Shown: positions 18,089 through 27,205 of the stretch, piece after piece | Layout of the letters: each line of letters begins with the position of its first letter | Position numbering within the stretch: the stretch's first letter is position 1 | From: Luteimonas saliphila | GTDB taxonomy: Bacteria; Pseudomonadota; Gammaproteobacteria; Xanthomonadales; Xanthomonadaceae | NCBI RefSeq assembly: GCF_016774335.1 | Contig: NZ_JAETWA010000037.1 | Coordinates: 104,527-168,526, forward strand | DNA: 64,000 bases | Direction: 5' to 3' | The notes under the pieces: model-generated | What the model saw: the letters and a program-made list of their open reading frames with translations, nothing else | Told to the model about the DNA's origin: nothing | Database searches by the model: none | Program-made: the position numbers and the translations under genes

Positions 18089-19012
18089 ATGCAGCAACGC
18101 TATCCTCCGGTTTCGATCTTCGGCGCGCCCACCGATGTCGGTGCGGGTACCCGCGGCGCCTCGATGGGTCCGGAAGCGCTGCGCGTCGCCGGCCTGGGCG
18201 AGGCGCTGCGGGGCCGGGGCGTCGACGTCGTCGACGCGGGCGACGTGCCGGGCCCGAAGAATCCCTGGCTGGGCCCGGTGGACGGCTACCGCCATCTCGA
18301 CCAGGTGGTGGCGTGGAACCAGGCGGTGTTCGATACGGCCGCGCTCATCCTCGGCGAAGGCCGCATGCCGGTGATGCTCGGCGGCGACCATTGCCTGGCG
18401 ATCGGTTCGATCGCCGCCGTGGCCGCGCACTGCCGACGCGAAGGCAGGGGGCTGCGCGTGCTGTGGCTGGACGCGCACACCGACTTCAACACCAGCACGA
18501 TCACGCCCTCGGGCAACGTCCACGGCATGCCGGTCGCGTGCCTGTGCGGTATCGGCCCCGAGGGGCTCACCCGGATCGGCGGACACGTGCCCGCGATCGT
18601 GCCGGGCCAGGTCCGGCAGCTCGGCATCCGCTCGGTGGACCAGGACGAGAAGCGCCTGGTCAAAGAACACCGGCTCGACATCTACGACATGCGCTACATC
18701 GACGAGGTCGGGATGAAGCGGGCGATGGAACAGGCGCTGCATGGCCTCGATGGCGACACCCACCTGCACGTGAGCTTCGACGTCGACATCCTCGACCCCA
18801 CCATCGCGCCCGGCACGGGCACGCCCATCCCGGGCGGCGTCAACTACCGCGAGGCGCAGCTGATCATGGAGATGATCGCCGACAGTGGCCGGCTCGGCTC
18901 GCTCGACATCGTCGAGGTCAATCCCGCGCTCGACAGTCGCAACACGACCGCGGAACTCGCGGTCGACCTGGTGGAAAGCCTGTTCGGCAAGTCGACCCTG
19001 ATGCGCGACTGA
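18089..19012 (+). CDS. rocF: arginase
   Basis: 307 residues from the ATG at 18089. Mn2+-binding motifs GGDHCLAIG, DAHTDFNT and SFDVDILDP are all intact. It hydrolyses arginine to ornithine and urea. Start SIFGAPTDVGAGTRG matches the family; longer frames upstream are shadows. It stands alone after the tRNA. Confidence 0.92.
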   Translation: MQQRYPPVSIFGAPTDVGAGTRGASMGPEALRVAGLGEALRGRGVDVVDAGDVPGPKNPWLGPVDGYRHLDQVVAWNQAVFDTAALILGEGRMPVMLGGDHCLAIGSIAAVAAHCRREGRGLRVLWLDAHTDFNTSTITPSGNVHGMPVACLCGIGPEGLTRIGGHVPAIVPGQVRQLGIRSVDQDEKRLVKEHRLDIYDMRYIDEVGMKRAMEQALHGLDGDTHLHVSFDVDILDPTIAPGTGTPIPGGVNYREAQLIMEMIADSGRLGSLDIVEVNPALDSRNTTAELAVDLVESLFGKSTLMRD

Positions 19013-19191
19013 GCGCGGTCGCGCCGTGACGCCGCGTCGACATGCGTGAACGGCGGTGTTGGGGATGGACGGCGCAAAGGCGCCACTTCGTGCATTCAAC
19101 GCGGATTTCACGCTCCTCGGCGTCTGATGACATGGACGAGCGCGGGGACGATCCCGCGGTCGCACTCGACCAAGTCTCCAGGAGAAACCAG

Positions 19192-19347
19192 ATGAAGCGT
19201 TTGATGGCCATGATGCTGATCGCCATGTTTTCGCTCGGCACGCTCAGCGCGTGCAACACCATGAAGGGCGTCGGCAAGGACGTCGAGAAGGTCGGCGACA
19301 AGGTGCAGGAGAAGGCCGACGACACTGGCGGCACCGATCCGAGGTGA
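19192..19347 (+). CDS. entericidin A/B-family lipoprotein
   Basis: 51 residues. Lipoprotein signal MMLIAMFSLGTLSAC with the lipidated Cys in LSAC, then NTMKGVGKDVEKVGDKVQEKADD, the entericidin pattern. AGGAG precedes the ATG. Entericidin-type peptides are small stress-related envelope lipoproteins. It is followed by a strong terminator. Confidence 0.85.
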   Translation: MKRLMAMMLIAMFSLGTLSACNTMKGVGKDVEKVGDKVQEKADDTGGTDPR

Positions 19348-19375
19348 TCCGACCTTGCACGGATGCGTTTGCGGG

Positions 19376-19398
19376 AAAGCCGGCATTGCCGGCTTTTT
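19376..19398 (+). terminator. intrinsic terminator after entericidin gene
   Basis: AAAGCCGGC pairs with GCCGGCTTT around a three-base loop, running into five T. Confidence 0.85.
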
Positions 19399-19605
19399 CG
19401 TTTCCGGCCGCCAAGTGTCGGAAAAGTCCCGCGTTCGCAGGTGCGCACGCCGGAGCTGAACTTCCCGGCGGAGCAAGTCATCGTTGTGAACGAGGCCTTA
19501 CGAATCCTTGATGCCGCCGTGATGCGCAGGACGCGATGATGATCGCCATCGATGCGGAGCGGATTTTTCGCACCGATGTCCTCCCAACAACGAAGGAATC
19601 CAGCC

Positions 19606-19806
19606 ATGAACAAAGACATCATTGCGGGCAAGTGGACCCAGCTCAAAGGCCAGGCGCAGGCCAAGTGGGGCGACCTGACCGACGACGTGTTCGACGTCGC
19701 CGCGGGCGACAGCAAGTACCTCGCCGGCAAGCTGCAGGAGCGTTACGGCTGGGAGCGCGAACGCGCCGAGCAGGAAGTGCGCGACTTCGAGAAGACGCTG
19801 AACTGA
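19606..19806 (+). CDS. CsbD-family stress protein
   Basis: 66 residues from the ATG at 19606 with AAGGA upstream. The pattern [27 protein letters not shown]...[10 protein letters not shown] is the CsbD family, small proteins induced by general stress. The upstream in-frame ATG at 19552 adds residues unlike the family. Confidence 0.88.
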   Translation: MNKDIIAGKWTQLKGQAQAKWGDLTDDVFDVAAGDSKYLAGKLQERYGWERERAEQEVRDFEKTLN

Positions 19807-19911
19807 TCCGGTTGGGATTCAGCCGCAGCGGCGGTCGGTGTAGACGGTAGACGCGATCGCGCCGCGACCGACGCCGTTTCCGATGACGGATCCCGGCGAC
19901 AACCAGGATGG

Positions 19912-19938
19912 ACAGGGGCCGGCATCGCCGGCCCCTGT
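19912..19938. terminator. 12-bp GC-rich hairpin after csbD
   Basis: ACAGGGGCCGGC and GCCGGCCCCTGT pair perfectly around ATC. Only a short T-stretch follows, so it may act as a bidirectional terminator between the converging csbD and secreted-protein genes. Confidence 0.55.
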
Positions 19939-20064
19939 GTTATCCGGCCCCTGCGCTTCCTGCTACCCGACGTAGCGCGGTCGTGCGATCCAGGTCGCGA
20001 GGGACCCAGGGACCAGCTCGAGAGCGGGTCGCGATCTTCGATTGGGACGGACCGGACGGGTGCG

Positions 20065-20874
20065 TTAGTGCCAGCGCCCGGGCGGATCGGCCACGAAACC
20101 GCCCGGGAACGCCTGCGGGCGGTCGCGATGCTGCCACGGGCCCGGTGCCGGCCAGGGCATGATGCCGCGCGCAGCCAGGGCGCCGGGCGCGTCGTAACGC
20201 AGCTGCGTGATCTGCGCCGGCCGCGAGCTGGCGCGCACGAACGAAGTCTGCCCGACCGGCGACCATTCCCGCTGTCCATGCCCGGTACCGATCTGTTGCC
20301 GGGCGAGACCGTCGTGATCGCCGTATGCGTCCGCAGCCTCGGCCGCCGGTGCGGCGCTGCGCGACTTCCCGGCATCCGCGCCACGCGCGATCGGCGGCGA
20401 GGGCAGTGGATGCGGGTACCGGTACGTGCGTTCGCGGAACACCGCCACGCCGATCGTGCCGACGTGGTCCGGTCGGCCGGTGCGCGCGGCATAGCTGTCG
20501 GGCAGCGCGGTGAACACGAAGCCGGCCACGTCCTGGTACGACTTGCGCCAGCCGGTGATCTCGGTGCTCTGCCAGGGCGCGAGTACGTAGCCGGTCTGCG
20601 AGGGGTGCGCGGTCTGCCCGGTGACGGCATTGACGCCGTCGACCGACAGCACCACCAGCAACCGTTCGCCGGTGTTGTTGGTCAGGCGCACGCCGTAGCG
20701 ATGCCCGGGCGTGCCGGCGATCCAGGACTCGCGCCGGTGCGGATACTCCGGCAGCCACTGGCCGCTGTCGCGATCGACCACGTCGATGCGGACCAGCGAA
20801 CGGGCGGCGGCGGGCGCCGCGAGCAGCAGGGCGGCGAGGAGGGCCAGGGCGGCCAGTGCGGGCTTGTGGATCAT
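20065..20874 (-). CDS. secreted protein of unknown function
   Basis: 269 residues from the ATG at 20874. Signal peptide ALAALALLAALLLAAPAAARS. The mature part has RIDVVDRDSGQWLPEY, HRYGVRLTNNTGERLLVVLSVDGVNAVTG and LAPWQSTEITGWRKS, which looks like a beta-rich envelope protein. The C-terminal 70 residues are low in complexity. Divergent from trpS. No assigned function. Confidence 0.65.
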   Translation of the reverse strand: MIHKPALAALALLAALLLAAPAAARSLVRIDVVDRDSGQWLPEYPHRRESWIAGTPGHRYGVRLTNNTGERLLVVLSVDGVNAVTGQTAHPSQTGYVLAPWQSTEITGWRKSYQDVAGFVFTALPDSYAARTGRPDHVGTIGVAVFRERTYRYPHPLPSPPIARGADAGKSRSAAPAAEAADAYGDHDGLARQQIGTGHGQREWSPVGQTSFVRASSRPAQITQLRYDAPGALAARGIMPWPAPGPWQHRDRPQAFPGGFVADPPGRWH

Positions 20875-20999
20875 GGTGGGGATCTCCGTTCGGGTCGTGC
20901 GGTTGAACGCACGCGCACGGCGGGCGGGGTTGGCGCGATCGGGGGCGGTCGGCGCAACGGTTAAACTGGCGTTCCGCTTCCGCGTCCCGGCGCCCTGCA

Positions 21000-22331
21000 A
21001 TGCCCCCACGCCCCGCCCGCGTCCTCACCGGCATCACCACCTCCGGCACCCCGCACCTGGGCAACTACGTCGGGGCGATCCGGCCCGCGGTCGCCGCCAG
21101 CCGCGCCGATGACACGGAGAGCTTCTATTTCCTCGCCGACCTGCACAGCCTGATCAAGGCCCAGGATCCGGCGCGCACCCAGCGCTCCACGCTCGAGATC
21201 GCCGCGGCCTGGCTGGCCTGCGGGCTGGACCCGGCCAAGGTCTGGTTCTACCGCCAGAGCGACATCCCCGAGATCACCGAGCTGACCTGGTACCTGACCT
21301 GCGTCGCCGGCAAGGGCATCCTCAACCGCGCCCACGCCTACAAGGCGGCGGTGGACCGCAACCGTGCCGACGGCGAGGACGACGATGCCGGCATCAGCGC
21401 CGGACTGTTCATGTATCCGGTGCTGATGGCCGCCGACATCCTGATCTTCAACGCCGACAAGGTGCCGGTGGGGCGCGACCAGGTGCAGCACATCGAGATG
21501 GCGCGCGACTTCGGCCAGCGCTTCAACCACGTCTACGGCCACGACTGGTTCGTGCTGCCCGAGGCGGTGGTGGACGAACAGGTCGCCACCCTGCCGGGGC
21601 TGGACGGTCGCAAGATGAGCAAGAGCTACGGCAACACCATCGCGCTGTTCGCGCCGCCGGCGGAACTGAAGAAGCTGGTGTTCTCGATCGTCACCGATTC
21701 GCGTGCGCCTGGCGAGGCGAAGGACACCGAGGGCTCGGCGCTGTTCCAGCTCTACCAAGCCTTCGCCAGCCACGAGCAGACGGCCGCGTTCGCGCAGGGC
21801 TTTGCCGACGGCATCGGCTGGGGCGATGCGAAGCAGCGGCTCTACGGCCTGGTCGAGGCCGAGATCGCGCCGCTGCGCGAGCGCTACCTCGATCTGGTCG
21901 CGCGTCCGGACGACATCGAGGACACGCTGCGCGACGGCGCGCGCCGGCTGCGCGAGCGCTATGCGACGCCGCTGCTGGCGCAGCTGCGCGAGGCGGTGGG
22001 CCTGCGCGACCTGTCGACGGTACGTCTCGACGCGATGGAGACCGAAACCGTGGCGGACAGGCCGCCCCTGGCTGCCTTCAAGCAGTACCGCGAAGCCGAC
22101 GGCAGGTTCTACTTCAAGCTGGTCGAGGGCGAGCGCGTGCTGCTGCAGAGCCGCGGGTTCGACGCGCCGCGCGACGCGGGCCAGGCGATCGCCGCGCTGC
22201 GGCGCGGAAGCGTGCCGCTGGCGCAGGCGCCGGCCTCGACGGGCGAGGGCGTCACCGAGGCCGACGTGCAGGCAGCGCTCGATGCGCTGGCCGCCGCCGA
22301 CGCTGAAAAGGCGGCGAAGGCGCAGGCATGA
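21000..22331 (+). CDS. trpS: tryptophanyl-tRNA synthetase
   Basis: 443 residues. The class I signature appears as TSGTPHLGNYVGA, and the KMSKS loop as KMSKSYGN. It charges tRNA-Trp. The length is that of the longer form with a C-terminal extension (residues about 345-443) found in xanthomonads and some other proteobacteria. The stop overlaps the next gene (ATGA). Confidence 0.93.
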   Translation: MPPRPARVLTGITTSGTPHLGNYVGAIRPAVAASRADDTESFYFLADLHSLIKAQDPARTQRSTLEIAAAWLACGLDPAKVWFYRQSDIPEITELTWYLTCVAGKGILNRAHAYKAAVDRNRADGEDDDAGISAGLFMYPVLMAADILIFNADKVPVGRDQVQHIEMARDFGQRFNHVYGHDWFVLPEAVVDEQVATLPGLDGRKMSKSYGNTIALFAPPAELKKLVFSIVTDSRAPGEAKDTEGSALFQLYQAFASHEQTAAFAQGFADGIGWGDAKQRLYGLVEAEIAPLRERYLDLVARPDDIEDTLRDGARRLRERYATPLLAQLREAVGLRDLSTVRLDAMETETVADRPPLAAFKQYREADGRFYFKLVEGERVLLQSRGFDAPRDAGQAIAALRRGSVPLAQAPASTGEGVTEADVQAALDALAAADAEKAAKAQA

Positions 22332-22642
22332 ACCCGCTGGTCGAGCTCAACCTCACCCTGATCCTGTTCCTGCCCTGGTTCGCGATCCTGGGCACGCTGT
22401 ACTGGCTGTTCCCGCGCCAGCCGCGCGGCATGAAGCGCGCGCTGTACGACCTGGCGACGCTGGCGCTCGCGGTGGCCGCCTTCCTGTGGAGCGTGCACTG
22501 GTCGGTGGCCAATGCCGACACCCAGTACGGCAAGCTGTGGCCGCAGGTGCTGGCGACCGCGCTGGGCTACGGGGTGTTCCTCGCGGCGCTGGGCATCGCG
22601 TTCGCGGTGCGCCACCTGTTGTTCGGGCGCAGGCGCGACTGA
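22328..22642 (+). CDS. small membrane protein
   Basis: 104 residues with three hydrophobic segments: LTLILFLPWFAILGTLYWLF, LYDLATLALAVAAFLWSVHW and LATALGYGVFLAALGIAFAV. Translation is coupled to trpS by a four-base overlap. Conserved in position in relatives, but function unknown. Confidence 0.7.
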   Translation: MNPLVELNLTLILFLPWFAILGTLYWLFPRQPRGMKRALYDLATLALAVAAFLWSVHWSVANADTQYGKLWPQVLATALGYGVFLAALGIAFAVRHLLFGRRRD

Positions 22643-22671
22643 AGCATGCCGATGCAACCGGGGAAGGCGCG

Positions 22672-23619
22672 ATGAAGGCCGACGGCATCACCCTAATCGA
22701 CACCGGCTACATCCGCCCGGGGTTGTGCGCGGCGTATCTGGTGCACGGCAGCGGTGGCCGCGCGGCGCTGGTCGACTGCGGCACCGCGACCTGCGCGCAG
22801 CGCGTGCTCGCGGCGATCGACGCCGCCGGGGTGGCCCGCGACGCGGTCGACTGGCTGCTGGTCACCCACGTCCACCTCGACCACGCCGGCGCTGCCGGCC
22901 CGCTGATGCACGCGCTGCCGAACGCACGGCTGGTGGTGCATCCGCGTGGCGCACAGCACATGGTCGATCCGGAGAAGCTCATCGCCGGCGCGAAACGCGT
23001 CTACGGGGAAGCGATGTTCGCGCGCGACCATGCCGGCATGCTGCCGGTGGACGAGGCGCGCGTGGTGGTCGCCGACGACGGTCACGTGGTCGACCTCGCC
23101 GGTCGCCCGCTCGCCTGCGCCGACACGCCCGGACACGCCCTGCACCACTACAGCGTGTGGGATGCGGCGACGCGCAGCTGGATCGCCGGCGACGCGTTCG
23201 GGCTGTCGTATCGCGAGTTCGACAACGGCAACGGCGCCTTCGCGGTGCCGACGACCTCGCCGGTGCAGTTCGACCCCGGGCAGATGCAGGCCTCGATCCG
23301 CCGGCTGGTAACTCAATCGCCCACAGCGATCCGCATCGCCCACTACGGCATCGTCACCGAATGCGCACGGCTGGCCGACGAGCTGATCGTTCTGGTGGAT
23401 GCGATGGCGACGATCGCGCGCAATGCGGACGCAACGCCCGACCGCCACGCGCGGATCGTCCACGGCCTGACCGCGCTCTACGTCGAGCGCGCCGCAGCGC
23501 ACGGCGTCGCCGATCCCGCACGCAGCGTCGCCGGTGTGCTCGGCGGCGACATCGAGATCAATGCGCAGGGCCTGGGCGTGTGGCTGGACCGCGAAGCAAA
23601 GGCGCGCGCGGCCGGTTGA
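22672..23619 (+). CDS. metallo-beta-lactamase-fold hydrolase
   Basis: 315 residues from ATG 22672. The zinc motif THVHLDHAG (HxHxDH) near residue 65 and a His in DTPGHALHHY are present. The C-terminal 90 residues form a helical extension. Hydrolase of unknown substrate, glyoxalase-II-like in fold. GGGGAAGG precedes the start. Confidence 0.82.
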   Translation: MKADGITLIDTGYIRPGLCAAYLVHGSGGRAALVDCGTATCAQRVLAAIDAAGVARDAVDWLLVTHVHLDHAGAAGPLMHALPNARLVVHPRGAQHMVDPEKLIAGAKRVYGEAMFARDHAGMLPVDEARVVVADDGHVVDLAGRPLACADTPGHALHHYSVWDAATRSWIAGDAFGLSYREFDNGNGAFAVPTTSPVQFDPGQMQASIRRLVTQSPTAIRIAHYGIVTECARLADELIVLVDAMATIARNADATPDRHARIVHGLTALYVERAAAHGVADPARSVAGVLGGDIEINAQGLGVWLDREAKARAAG

Positions 23620-23652
23620 AGGGCGCGAGCCCGCCCGCCGGCGGGGCCGTCG

Positions 23653-24036
23653 CTACTCCCAGCGATTGAGATACGGGCCGAACGGCTTGCGCTGCTGGCG
23701 CACCACGCAGAAGCGGTGGCCGCTGGGGGCTTCCATCACCCACCAGGTGTGCACCTTCTCGATCTTCCTGGCGCCGAGCGCGACCAGACGCTCGGCCTCG
23801 GCCTCGACGTCGTCGGCCTCGATGTCGAGATGGATGCGCGAGGCATGCGGGACCTTCTGCAACAACAGGATCGGCTCGTCGACTTCCGTATGCAGACGCG
23901 CGTACCTGCCGTCGCCGTCCTCGTCGGCGGACTCGACGCGCTTGCCGAGGGCCCGGCTCCAGAACTCGACGTGCGGCGCGAGGTCGTCGACCTCGCAGTC
24001 GAGCACGAACGTGCTCAGGCGACTGTGGTGGGGCAT
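23653..24036 (-). CDS. VOC-family (glyoxalase-like) protein
   Basis: 127 residues. Single VOC module pair with FWSRALGKRV, HLDIEADDVEAEAERLVALGA and WWVMEAPSGHRFCVV. Close paralogue of the next gene upstream, clearly a tandem duplicate. AGGAG precedes the ATG. Substrate unknown. Confidence 0.8.
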   Translation of the reverse strand: MPHHSRLSTFVLDCEVDDLAPHVEFWSRALGKRVESADEDGDGRYARLHTEVDEPILLLQKVPHASRIHLDIEADDVEAEAERLVALGARKIEKVHTWWVMEAPSGHRFCVVRQQRKPFGPYLNRWE

Positions 24037-24061
24037 GTGGGGTTCTCCTGTTCGTCGAACT

Positions 24062-24448
24062 TCAGTCCCAGGAGGTGGGACTGGCGCGTTGCTCCGGAGC
24101 GCGCATCGGCACGACGCAGAAGCGGTGCCCGGTCGGCGCCTCCATCACCCACCAGCGGCCACGGACGGATTCGATCCTGCGTGCGCCGAGCGCCTCGAGC
24201 CTGCTGGCCTCGGCCTCGACGTCGTCGGTTTCGATGTCCAGGTGCACGCGCGGCGGATGGTCGACCTTCTGCACCTCGATGTGCAGCCCGCCGGGCCCTG
24301 CGCCCAGCACCGCGTAGCGGCCCTGTCCGCCTTCGTCGGGATCGGCCACCGGCAGGCCGAGGGCCCGGCTCCAGAATGCGGCGGCGTCGGCGAGCGCGCC
24401 CTCGCGGCAGTCGATCATGAAGCCGGCGAGGCGGCTGTGGTGGGACAT
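24062..24448 (-). CDS. VOC-family (glyoxalase-like) protein, tandem paralogue
   Basis: 128 residues. Shares FWSRALGLPV, HLDIETDDVEAEASRLEALGARRIE and WWVMEAPTGHRFCVV with its neighbour. Together the pair forms a two-gene unit 25 bases apart. Substrate unknown. Confidence 0.8.
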   Translation of the reverse strand: MSHHSRLAGFMIDCREGALADAAAFWSRALGLPVADPDEGGQGRYAVLGAGPGGLHIEVQKVDHPPRVHLDIETDDVEAEASRLEALGARRIESVRGRWWVMEAPTGHRFCVVPMRAPEQRASPTSWD

Positions 24449-24584
24449 GGCAGGATCCTCGTGCAGGCGGTGGTCGGGTCCGGGGCGGTAGGCGCGTGTC
24501 GAAAGGCGAACGAGTCGGTGGTCTGTCCGCCGCGACCGCCCGGACGCATCAGGGCCGGGTTCTGGAGCGGCGCGCCTGCGCGCC

Positions 24585-26063
24585 TCAGTGCGGCGACGCC
24601 AGGTCGTCGAGCATCGCCTTCAGGAAGCGTGCCGCCTCGCCGCCGGTGCAGGCGCGATGGTCGAAGGTCAGCGACAGCGGGATCACCCGGTGCGACTCGA
24701 AGCCACCGACCACCGGCACGATCTGGTGCCGTCCGCGGCCGGCGGCGACGATCGCCACGCACGGCGGCACCACCACCGGCGTCGCGTAGCGGCCGGCGAA
24801 CATGCCGAAGTTCGACAGCGAGATGGTGTAGCCGGTCAGCTCGGAAGCCGGGATGCTGCGGTCCTCGACCTGCGCGCGCAGGCGGTCGATGCCTTCGCGC
24901 ACGCCGCGCGCGTCGAGCAGGTCGGCGTTGCGCAGCGCCGGCACGAACAGGCCGTCGCCGGTGTCGACGGCGATGCCGAGGTCGACCTGCGGGTGCAGGG
25001 TGCGGACGAGTTTGTCGCCATCGAACCAGGCGTTGAGTGCGGGCACCGCACGGGCCGCGGCGCAGATCGCACGGATCAGTCGCACGGTGAGGTCGTTGCC
25101 GGGCTGCCAGTCGTGGATGTCGGCATCGTCGACCAGGCTGGTGGGCACGACCTTGCTGTGCGCGTCGGCCATCACCCGCGCCATGTTGCGGCGCACGCCC
25201 TTGAGCTGTTCGGGCTGACCGCTGGCGCTGACCGACGGTGGCTGCGTGCGCATGGGCTTGCCGCTGGCCGAGAGTGCAGTGCGCTCGCCGGCGGTGCGCG
25301 TGGCGCGACCGGATCCCTCTCCCGCTCGCGGGGAAGGGCTGGTGTGTGGGGCGGTGGCCGTAGTGCCCTCACCCCGGGCCACTCTCCCGCGAGCGGGTGA
25401 GGGGAGGGATGCGGCGGTTCCGTTCGCCGCCGCCTGCTTCACGTCGGCCATCGTCACCACGCCGTCGGCGCCGCTGCCGCGCACGCGCGCGAGGTCGACC
25501 TTGAGCTTGCGCGCCAGCGCGCGCACCGCCGGCATCGCCCGGATCCCGCCGACCGACACCGCCGCTTCGGCATGCACGTCGTCGGACGCCTGCATCGCGC
25601 CGACCACGGTGCCGCTGTCGGCGCGCTCGCCATCCCCGGGCTCCGACTTCCCTTCCGGCTGCGTCTTGCCGGTCTGCTCGATCGCGCCGCCCTCGGTGGA
25701 AGCGACCACGCGGTCGTCCGGCGCGGGATCCTGGCTGCCGACGCTCTTGCCGGACGCTGCCTTCGCGCCGTGGTGGTGGCCGGTGTCCTGTCCTTCGGCG
25801 CGCTGCGGCTGCGACGCATCGAGCTCGAACTCGGCCAGCATCGCGCCGGTGACGATCACGTCCCCGGCGGCGCCGGCGAGCCTGAGCACCTTGCCCGAGA
25901 CCGGCGAGGGCACGTCGACCACCGCCTTGGCGGTCTCCATCGACACCAGGTTGTCGTCGAGGCGGATGCTGTCGCCCTCCTTGACGTACCACTCGACGAT
26001 GGTGGCGTCGGGCAGGCCTTCGCCGAGGTCGGGGAGCAGGAAGGTCTTCTTGTTCGGGGCCAT
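24585..26063 (-). CDS. dihydrolipoamide acyltransferase E2 of branched-chain-type 2-oxoacid dehydrogenase
   Basis: 492 residues from the ATG at 26063. An N-terminal lipoyl domain with the lipoyl Lys46 in METAKA, a long linker, an E1/E3-binding domain (AMPAVRALARKLKVDLARVRGSGADGVV) and a C-terminal acyltransferase domain. The second linker contains residues LPSPARGRVARGE...PSPRAGEG, encoded by a repeat element inserted in frame. The catalytic HxxxDG motif reads HRACTGG, with Thr in place of Asp; I recall relatives with a similar motif. E3 is not in the window. Confidence 0.85.
   Translation of the reverse strand: MAPNKKTFLLPDLGEGLPDATIVEWYVKEGDSIRLDDNLVSMETAKAVVDVPSPVSGKVLRLAGAAGDVIVTGAMLAEFELDASQPQRAEGQDTGHHHGAKAASGKSVGSQDPAPDDRVVASTEGGAIEQTGKTQPEGKSEPGDGERADSGTVVGAMQASDDVHAEAAVSVGGIRAMPAVRALARKLKVDLARVRGSGADGVVTMADVKQAAANGTAASLPSPARGRVARGEGTTATAPHTSPSPRAGEGSGRATRTAGERTALSASGKPMRTQPPSVSASGQPEQLKGVRRNMARVMADAHSKVVPTSLVDDADIHDWQPGNDLTVRLIRAICAAARAVPALNAWFDGDKLVRTLHPQVDLGIAVDTGDGLFVPALRNADLLDARGVREGIDRLRAQVEDRSIPASELTGYTISLSNFGMFAGRYATPVVVPPCVAIVAAGRGRHQIVPVVGGFESHRVIPLSLTFDHRACTGGEAARFLKAMLDDLASPH
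25315..25409. repeat. REP-like repeat inserted in frame in E2 gene
   Basis: The region reads as CCCTCTCCC/GGGGAAGGG-type palindromes of the kind usually found between genes. CCCTCACCC (25366-25374) pairs perfectly with GGGTGAGGG (25395-25403), with an inner CTCCCGC/GCGGG stem. It adds about 32 residues to the E2 linker without shifting the frame. Confidence 0.65.
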
Positions 26064-26090
26064 GTCGCGGTTCCGTCGGGCGGGCAACGA

Positions 26091-26157
26091 CCCGCCATGT
26101 CCATGGGAAGTGCCGTGCGCGGGCCGCCTGAGGGGACGGGCGGCCGCACATGGCGGG
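26091..26157. repeat. 10-bp inverted repeat between E1beta and E2 genes
   Basis: CCCGCCATGT (26091-26100) and ACATGGCGGG (26148-26157) flank 47 bases in the 110-base gap. It may form an mRNA processing or attenuating structure, or be a repeat remnant. Confidence 0.4.
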
Positions 26158-26173
26158 CGGGTGAGGACCCGTC

Positions 26174-27205
26174 CTACGAGTTCGCCAGCGTACGCTGCGC
26201 CGCCGCGACGATCCTGTCCGTGCCCGGCATGTACTTCATCTCCAGCCGGAACAGCGGCATGTGGGTGTCGTAGCCGGTGACGCGCTCGACCGGCGCGACC
26301 AGGTCGTACATCGAGTGCTCGGCCAGGCGCGCGGCGATCTCGGCGCCGAAGCCCGCGGTGCGCGGCGCCTCGTGCACGATCACGCAGCGGCCGGTCTTGG
26401 CGACGGATTCGGCGATGGTGGCGAAATCCAGCGGCTTGAGCGTGGCGACATCGATCACCTCCGCGCTGATGCCGTCGCGCGCCAGCTCCTCGGCGGCTTC
26501 CAGCGTCTCCTTGACCTGCGCGCCCCAGGTGACGAGGGTGACGTCGCTGCCGTCGCGCAGCACGTAGCACACGTCCAGCGGCAGCGCCTCGCCGTCGTCC
26601 GGTACCACTTCCTTGTACTGGCGGTAGATGCGCTTGGGCTCGAAGTAGATCACCGGGTCCGGTTCGCGGATCGCCGCCAGCAGCAGGCCGTAGGCGCGCG
26701 CGGGGGAGGACGGCAGCACCACCCGCAGGCCGGGCACGTTGGTGAACATCGCTTCGTTCGCCTCGCTGTGGTGCTCGGGCGCGCGGATGCCGCCGCCCCA
26801 GGGCACGCGCAGCACCATGGGGCAGGTCAGGCGGCCGCGGGTGCGGGTGCGGAAGCGCACCGCGTGGCAGATGATGTGGTCGAGCATCGGATAGACGAAG
26901 CCGTCGAACTGCGCCTCGGCCACCGGCTTCATGCCCATCGCCGCCATGCCCACGGTGAGTCCGGCGATGGTGGTCTCGTCGAGCGGCGTGTCGAGCACGC
27001 GATCGGCGCCGAACTGCTGCTGCAGGCCCGCGGTGGCGCGGAACACGCCGCCGTTGACGCCGACGTCCTCGCCCAGCACCACCACAGAATCGTCGTGGCG
27101 CATCTCCCAGGCCAGCGCCTGGGTGATCGCCTCGATCAGGGTGATCGCCTTCGCCTGTGCGACCCGGGCGCCGTCCTGCTTCTGCTGGTGGACCGCGGCC
27201 TTCAT
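26174..27205 (-). CDS. 2-oxoacid dehydrogenase E1 component beta subunit
   Basis: 343 residues. Transketolase-like pyrimidine domain with VLGEDVGVNGGVFRATAGL and EAQFDGFVYP, plus the C-terminal domain starting near DVTLVTWG. Partner of E1alpha, whose stop overlaps this ATG (ATGA). The E1alpha-E1beta-E2 order and sequence fit the branched-chain 2-oxoacid dehydrogenase, which supplies branched acyl-CoA primers for iso-fatty acids in this family. Confidence 0.88.
   Translation of the reverse strand: MKAAVHQQKQDGARVAQAKAITLIEAITQALAWEMRHDDSVVVLGEDVGVNGGVFRATAGLQQQFGADRVLDTPLDETTIAGLTVGMAAMGMKPVAEAQFDGFVYPMLDHIICHAVRFRTRTRGRLTCPMVLRVPWGGGIRAPEHHSEANEAMFTNVPGLRVVLPSSPARAYGLLLAAIREPDPVIYFEPKRIYRQYKEVVPDDGEALPLDVCYVLRDGSDVTLVTWGAQVKETLEAAEELARDGISAEVIDVATLKPLDFATIAESVAKTGRCVIVHEAPRTAGFGAEIAARLAEHSMYDLVAPVERVTGYDTHMPLFRLEMKYMPGTDRIVAAAQRTLANS

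Noticed and set aside
17554..18090. 178-codon minus-strand frame covering the tRNA
   Set aside because: Its C-terminal end is the translated antisense of tRNA-Thr, and there is no ribosome binding site.
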